A DNA stretch of 64,000 nt, from the NCBI GenBank assembly GCA_032719365.1, contig CM064862.1, positions 60,518,131 to 60,582,130 on the forward strand, in the 5' to 3' direction. The position numbers were made by a program, and so were the translations under genes. Under the pieces are notes generated by a model that was not told the origin of the DNA, made no database searches, and saw only the letters and a program-made list of their open reading frames with translations. Source of the DNA: Prinsepia uniflora. Its lineage: Eukaryota; Streptophyta; Magnoliopsida; Rosales; Rosaceae. Below are positions 58,355 through 64,000 of this stretch, in pieces (within the stretch, counting starts at the first letter, position 1; each line of letters opens with the position of its first letter).

Positions 58355-59358
58355 GGAGTCGTTATTAAATAATTTTTAATAGGGGCGAAACTATTAGTTC
58401 CAATTAATTCCAATGGGACGGAAAAGTTAATTAAATTGACACTAAGATAATGAGAAACGGATAAATCAAACATTCCTAAAAGGATGCTCATAATACTTAT
58501 TAGGAGCAGTTAGGAACCTAATCCATCATTATTTTTCCTCGCAGGTCATCATGATTTCTTGTTACAAACAAAGGCGTTCATCTAAACAAGGCGCTTGTAA
58601 ATGCCGCAATCATTATTTATACAATATATATTAAATAATTATAGGGACATTTATTTGCCTCTATTAGTTTCCAAATTAGTTACTTCCGCCTTTATTCTTT
58701 ATTGTCGGGACACGTATATCCGCTCATATTCTTTATTGTATTATTGCGGTTCATAATTTTAATTTTATAAATAATTATATAATTTTTAATTTGATAAACT
58801 ATAAGCACGATGGACTACTGCCAACGAAGCAGACCTCACTGCATTACATTTGATTATATTTTAACAAGGGGATTCAATATGAGTTCAAAGTATTAATGAT
58901 CTCAAAATTAATCCAAAGAGTCAATAACAATATTTCTACAAAAAAAAAGTCAATAACAATATCTGTAATAAAACAAGAATCACCAATAATATTGTAAACA
59001 TCTGAATATGACGTAAATATTATGCATATAAGATCCACATGGCCTATCTACGATTAGGATTACAACTCCTCAGATCTGAAGGCACAAAAGTCTGCAAGAA
59101 GTATTGGTTATTGAGCAACCCTGTATGCTCTCCATGAGGGTAGGGCACTGGCCAGTACAACGGTGGTTAGTATAGCTGAGAATAGTACAATTGTGATGAT
59201 GAAGGTACCAATATTGATATAGCAAGTACAACTGTGTTTAAAATGGATGTTGATGAGAAGATGAAGTCTCCTCAGAAGGTGAATGCTACTGGGAGAACGA
59301 TTGTTGCTGAGAGGATGATCCTTGTTCGGAGGACGACCGATTTGATATAGAAAGAACC

Positions 59359-59397
<39 letters not shown>

Positions 59398-59745
59398 TCA
59401 CATCTTGGAGCATATATCATAACAAAACTCAGATTAGCATTCATCGATCGAGCCAAACCTTGTAGCAGCTAGAAATTAAGAGTCTCAAAACCCTACAATA
59501 ACCAAGCATTACTACATAAGTATCAACCTAATTGCATGAATAATGATGCGAAGGTGTTCCAAAATGTGATGAAATCGGATTCCAAATTCACTTTCCCACC
59601 CCATGTTATATTACTTTTACCAAAATATCATAAAACATCCAAGTTCCTTAAATTAAAATCTATAATCCTTTATTTGGTTACAGAAAAAGAAAACGATTCT
59701 GAAAACAAAGAGAACCATAGTTGGATCCATTGCAGGAAGAATTAA
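58355..59745. other. Intergenic DNA with a weak coding-like piece
   Basis: Mostly A/T-rich. On the minus strand at about 59045-59340 a stretch reads LYWPVPYPHGEHTGLLNNQY then FLQTFVPSDLRSC, preceded by S/Q-rich SSSEQGSSSQQQSFSQ, with stops and a frame change between. It could be the end of a decayed gene; I cannot name it. A (TA)n tract lies at 59363-59393. Confidence 0.3.
59363..59393. repeat. TA microsatellite
   Basis: About 15 uninterrupted TA units. Confidence 0.9.
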
Positions 59746-61201
59746 CGCTACAAGAAAGCATGCCTAGTCAGTGCCGGTCCAAACGTACAGGGGCCTAGGG
59801 CAAGAGTAAAAAATGGGCCTTAATTTATATACTTAATTATTAAAAATAAAAAATTTATGAGTACATATCAACCAAATTGTTAAACTACTTCTTTTCGACT
59901 TAATTATCTTCCTTAAAATGTAGGCATCAATTTACTTCCATGGATCCAGAGTAGCTTGTATTGCACAAGCACCAAGCACACTTATAAGAATTGCAGCATC
60001 AGGAATTATTGGTTCATTTTCCCTTAATTCACGTAAGAGTTCAAATACAGCTTTGCATTTATGTGATTTGATATTCAGAAAACAAAATTACTCATATAAC
60101 AGTAATCTTTTCAGTCAAAGAATCAAAAAGCCGGCCTATGTGTTTTGACTAGATTACCAATCTGAACGAAATTTTAGTTCCTTCATCTTCTCTTCCGTAG
60201 GTGATCGAATGAAGAAAGGAATACCCCAATTAATTAATGGAAATTTGACCAAAAAACTCATAATTTGGAAAGGAAAAAATCATAAATTCATCGGACCGCA
60301 TATGAAAGATCAAAGGAAATCAAAGGACGAAAAGGAAAAATAAAACTTAACTATAGAGTCTGAAACTTGAACCGGAGTGAGACACAAGTCAGAACAATAG
60401 TGAGAGACTACGAAGTAGAAATCGATTGAAACATTAATGGATTGAAACACAAATTGATTGAAACATTGGATTTCATGCCACCATTATGGAAGAAATCGGA
60501 TTGAGAGGGCCCTTTATTGAACCGCAGTCGACATTCCGCATCTCAAATTTGATATGTTCTCATTCTTCTTCTCTTTATTTTTTTTTTTCAATAAAATTGT
60601 GAAAAAATTAGACCCTTTATTTTTTTTTCAATATAGAAAAAATTTGAAAATTTTAGGCCCTCCATTATTTTGGGCCCAGGGCTTACTCCCCTCTTGCCCC
60701 CTATAATGGCCGGCCCTGTGCCTAGTCCGTCCAAACTTTGCCCAACGGAGGAAATTTTTCCGGTAATGAAAAGGGTGATTGGGAGGGGATAATGAAACCG
60801 AAACTGATTAAAAGTTGTAGAGAAATCATTCAATAATATATGTAACATATTATGTTTCCATATTATTAAATGTCATACATTTTTTATTACGTTTTCGTAT
60901 TGTTAAGTGATATATACAAAAACATATCATTTAGTGCTATATAAGAAGTTTCAATAAAAACAATCACTTTACCCAGCGAATGTAAACATTCATTGGGCAA
61001 ATGTACAAAAAGATATGGTGCGGAGAATGTAACACATCATAGAACAGATGTACAAAATGTTTTCCGTAAATTATTTTCTTCTAGTCAATGCGAATACGTC
61101 TTCGCCGAGCAAATGTGAGACAAAAACTTTGCCCGGTGAATGTACAACTTTGTGGAGCAAAGTGCGAAAATGAGTTATTTTAATTCCGATTTTTAGTAGT
61201 G
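59746..61201. mobile_element. Element O: small CACTA-like element, host of N
   Basis: Left end CGCTACAAGAAAGCATG resembles the common CACTACAAGAAA terminus. Right end on the opposite strand is CACTACTAAAAATCGG. Subterminal motifs such as CTTTGCCC.RCGRA and GGCAAATGTAC recur in both directions (60735-60760, 60970-61160). The flanking 3 bp (TAA, TTC) do not match, so the ends are less certain than for P. No protein is encoded. Confidence 0.55.
59769..60718. mobile_element. Element N: 950-bp non-autonomous hAT
   Basis: Ends CAGTGCCGGTCC (left) and CAGGGCCGGCC (right, opposite strand), with a perfect 8-bp TSD TGCCTAGT (59761-59768 and 60719-60726). The termini followed by 'ggggcctagggcaag'/'tagggggcaag' match those of M (CAGAGCCGGTCCTGGG), so N is probably moved by M-type transposase. 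No intact frame. Confidence 0.88.
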
Positions 61202-61218
61202 TTCTTTAATAATCCAGT

Positions 61219-61646
61219 TGATCCAACTGTCCATATTTATAAGCCAAATTTGTAAATTATCTACGCAAAAAATTAGAAAATTTGGAAGTTCTTGGATTAA
61301 GTAACGGTGCGCAACGAATCGCCGATATCAAAATATTTGTTCTGGATTAAGTAACGGTGCGCAACGAATCGCCGATATCAAAATATTTGTTCTTGTTCTA
61401 AAACCTTTAAATCCTCGAAACTTCACAATTTTCGACGAGTGACATCTAAGCACGTCCTATCATGAATTGAACAGTCTCATTATCCAAATTCATTCATTTG
61501 AATATCAATCAAACCAAAAAATTGAAATGGGTACGGACGTTTCCTCCAAAATGTTTCTATGTGTTAATGAATATTATGGCATTATGATTTTCAAGAATTT
61601 CCTTTAATAGTATAACTGATCCAGCTGTCCATATTTATAAGCCAAA
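61219..61646. repeat. Direct repeats and a perfect 50-bp tandem duplication
   Basis: 61293-61342 and 61343-61392 are identical 50-mers starting TGGATTAAGTAACGGTGCGC. Around them TGATCCAACTGTCCATATTT at 61219 recurs at 61617 as TGATCCAGCTGTCCATATTT, with the next 10 bp also shared. The rest of 61202-61654 shows no gene. Confidence 0.9.
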
Positions 61647-61654
61647 CTCATAGA

Positions 61655-64000
61655 CAGAGCCGGTCCTGGGTTTTCTAAGGCCCATGGAAAATTTTCTCAA
61701 GTGTGCCCCTTTATACAACTAATTAATTTTATTAAAATTATAAGAATTTACAAAAGATAAGTCTCATTAAAACCTTGTTTGGGGAAAACCCAATGGGACA
61801 AAACTCCAAACGAAGGAAAAAGAGTAACCCGGATTGTAAATATTGCATTAAAAAATGAAAACTACATATTTGAGTCTACATGCTTCCTCCCGAATCTCCG
61901 TAAGCATTTTTTGATTTGATCAATCCTTTTTTCATCCTCCACGACTAATCGAAGCAAATAATCATCACATGTACCTACAAAATAAAAATAGCAATGAAAT
62001 CTGAACCACAAAACATCATTTAAAATGTCTTCTTGATGCACTTTTAGATGCAAAATCATCAATTATGCTATCATATTTAATGTTTTCTAACATATCATTT
62101 TCAATGCATAATATCGCTAATACATTTAGCATATCTTGACTCATGGTGGTCCGCAAGTAAGATTTCAATAATTTTAATTTAGAAAAACTTCTTTCAGCAG
62201 ATGCCACAGTCACAGGTATAGTCAATAATATCCTATAAGCAACCATTACATTATGAAACATATCCACACTCTTTACAAACTCAAGAATTTTAATGGATGT
62301 CCATGGTTTATCTGTTTCATATGATTCTTTTGGTAACATCACTTGCAACACCTGTAATTCTGAAAATAAGTCTCTTGCATCAACATCAGAAACATCACCA
62401 TGTTTTAAAGCATTTTCAAGATTCACACAAAAACTTTTCAATTCATTATCATCAAACGAAGTCAACTTTGCAACATCAAATAAGAACCCAAAAATAGATT
62501 CAAAACAATGCAATTGTTCAAACCTACTCTTCAATTCACCAAGATCAATATCCACTATAACAAGAAAATAATCAGTTCTAAATGATTCTTCAGCTGATTG
62601 TTGTTCCCTATCACTATTGGAAACCTCATCAAAATGTCTTTTTCTACAAACTTGACGTTTTTTTTTGTAAATACAGGCTCAATTCCCATATCAAGGGAAA
62701 TTTCTTTAGCATCAATCATGGCAGAAATAAACCCATTTATTCTACAGTTTTCAAAAAATGAAACAAGTCCTTCTAATTGTCTTACAGCCGCATCAAGACG
62801 CATGTCTTCAGATTGTAACATTTTACTAACTAAGTTAATCTTATGCAAAATGTCATGCCAAATAACCAAACTTAATATAAATTCAAAACTTGAAAGCTCT
62901 CCTGATGCTAAACTTTGAGCATCCCTACTCAATTTGGCATCTTCACTAATTTCTGTTAATTTAAATAAAGCTTCTCTGATTTGGGAAGCTTGAGATTTTA
63001 TTGCTTTGACACTTTCAATGTGACTTTCCCAACGTGTAGTTGACAATGATTTCAAAGTCAAACCATCTATGTAATCAAGTAACACATTCCATCGCTTTGT
63101 TGAATTAGAGAATACCGTATATATGCATTGACATGCTCCAAAAAAAGATTTTTCTTTAACACATGAGTTGGCCATATTACATACTATTAAGTTGAGACAA
63201 TGAGAACCACATGGCATGTAAAATGCTCTAGGATTTATATCAAGTAATCTTTTTTGTACACCTAGATTTTTTCCTTTCATATTAGAGCCATTATCATAAC
63301 CTTGTCCCCTCACATCATCAATATTAAGTGTAAGGGACTCAATTACATTTTGAAATTCTTTAAAAATTCCTAATCCAGATGTATCTTCCACATTTAGAAA
63401 CTCTAAAAAGTACTCTTCTATATTTATTGGAGTACTTGACACATCTACGCACCTCAATATTAAAGTCATTTGTTATTTGTGACTTGCATCAGGAGTACAA
63501 TCAAGAATGACTGAAAAATATTTAGCCGTTTTTATTTTTTCAATGATTGCATGTTTAACATTTGATGCTAAAATAGCTATCAACTCATTTTGAATTTTAT
63601 GACTAAGATAATGATCATGAATCTTCTTATCTTGAATGAGTCGAAAATGGTGTTGCATTACTGGATCAAACTCTGCAATCATTTCAAGTAGGCCTAAACA
63701 GTTACCATTACTATCTTCATAAATTTTTTCATTTGTTCCACGAAAAGCCAAATTATGTATAGCAAGACATTTCACAACAGCGATGATTCAGACAATAACA
63801 TTTTTCCAGTGTAGTGTATCTTTCTTGATTAGCTCTTGTAATTCGGTATCAATTGTTTGATTTGTTTTCAATCTAATTTGCACTTCAACACAAGACCTCA
63901 AGTTAGTGAGGTGTTCAATACTGCCTTCATGTTGTTTAAGCTTCTCACCAAGATGTTTCCAATCTCTAATTCCTTAACTAGTTAACTGACTTCTAGAATT
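61655..64000 (-). mobile_element. Element M: hAT (TTF-type/DUF4371), 3' part
   Basis: The terminus CAGAGCCGGTCCTGGG at 61655 is the inverted-repeat type of plant hAT elements with DUF4371 transposases. The gene runs toward it on the minus strand. The other end is beyond the window. Confidence 0.75.
62016..64000 (-). pseudogene. hAT transposase, TTF-type/DUF4371 (ZMYM1-like), broken
   Basis: Readable from the window edge: GIRDWKHLGEKLKQHEGSIE, then LQELIKKDTLHWKNVI, VVKCLAIHNLAFRGTNEKIY and YFSVILDCTPDASHK (DUF4371), with the catalytic-core region GQGYDNGSNMKGKNLGVQKR and AFYMPCGSHCLNLIVCN. The C-terminal hAT dimerisation domain PVTVASAERSFSKLKLLKSY leads to the natural stop at 62016 after ASRRHFK. 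Breaks are three in-frame stops (LTS*GIRDW, NVIV*IIAV and SHK*QMTL; the second is a CGA-to-TGA-type change) and one base lost in a run of nine A on the minus strand near 62660. Apart from these the protein is nearly complete from DUF4371 on. The N-terminal TTF zinc finger is outside the window. Confidence 0.9.

Overview
This is repeat-dense nuclear DNA of a flowering plant, probably a eudicot; the species cannot be read from it. The evidence is the mix of elements: Ty3/gypsy LTRs of 2.4 to 3.3 kb that start TGTAACGACCCGTCCC with an initiator-Met tRNA primer site, gag-only LTR elements, CACTA (En/Spm) remnants, two kinds of hAT element, and small pieces of plant genes. I see no complete host gene, tRNA, rRNA or CRISPR array. 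Every element protein found is broken. Most of the window resolves into insertions inside insertions, and many boundaries are fixed by target-site duplications (TSDs).

Layout. 1-826 is the end of a CACTA accessory gene. 1139-1425 is a dispersed repeat whose second copy (41332-41590) was hit by a hAT element. 2349-9633 is an old gypsy element A (5' LTR, PBS, non-coding interior) split by solo LTR B. 10165-10538 is the start of a CACTA transposase, cut by LTR fragment C. On the far side of C, 12184-12552 holds the promoter and first codons of an unidentified gene on the minus strand.

13736-29277 is element G, a non-autonomous LTR element (585-bp LTRs, TSD ATTAT) with gag, a 23-bp minisatellite, an antisense ORF and a captured fragment of another family's LTR. 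Inside G sits solo LTR E (TSD TGTGG), itself hit by solo LTRs D (TSD TCGAG) and F.

29659-39936 is a CACTA element P (TSD TTA) with no transposase. It carries fragments of an NAD-malic enzyme gene and of a GRWD1/HTD1-like WD-repeat gene, so it is a gene-capturing (Pack-CACTA) element. Inside it lies H (32155-38835, TSD CTGTC), a full-length sister of G in the opposite orientation.

41591-58346 is hAT element Q (8-bp TSD) with a decayed BED/DUF659/hAT-dimer transposase. It holds solo LTR I (TSD CACAG), which holds two-LTR element J (TSD CTTCA), which holds the deleted gypsy element K with a gag pseudogene.

59746-61201 is a short CACTA-like element O with a 950-bp hAT derivative N inside (TSD TGCCTAGT). 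From 61655 to the window end is hAT element M with a nearly full-length but broken DUF4371/TTF-type transposase on the minus strand.

How the parts relate. No element here looks able to move itself. G and H have gag but no pol. A and J have PBS and LTRs but no coding interior. P has TIRs but no transposase. All would have depended on enzymes supplied elsewhere. The most unusual signals are the composite G/H family, the Pack-CACTA cargo, and a 50-bp hairpin-forming repeat array in the long LTRs whose copy number differs even between the two LTRs of one element.
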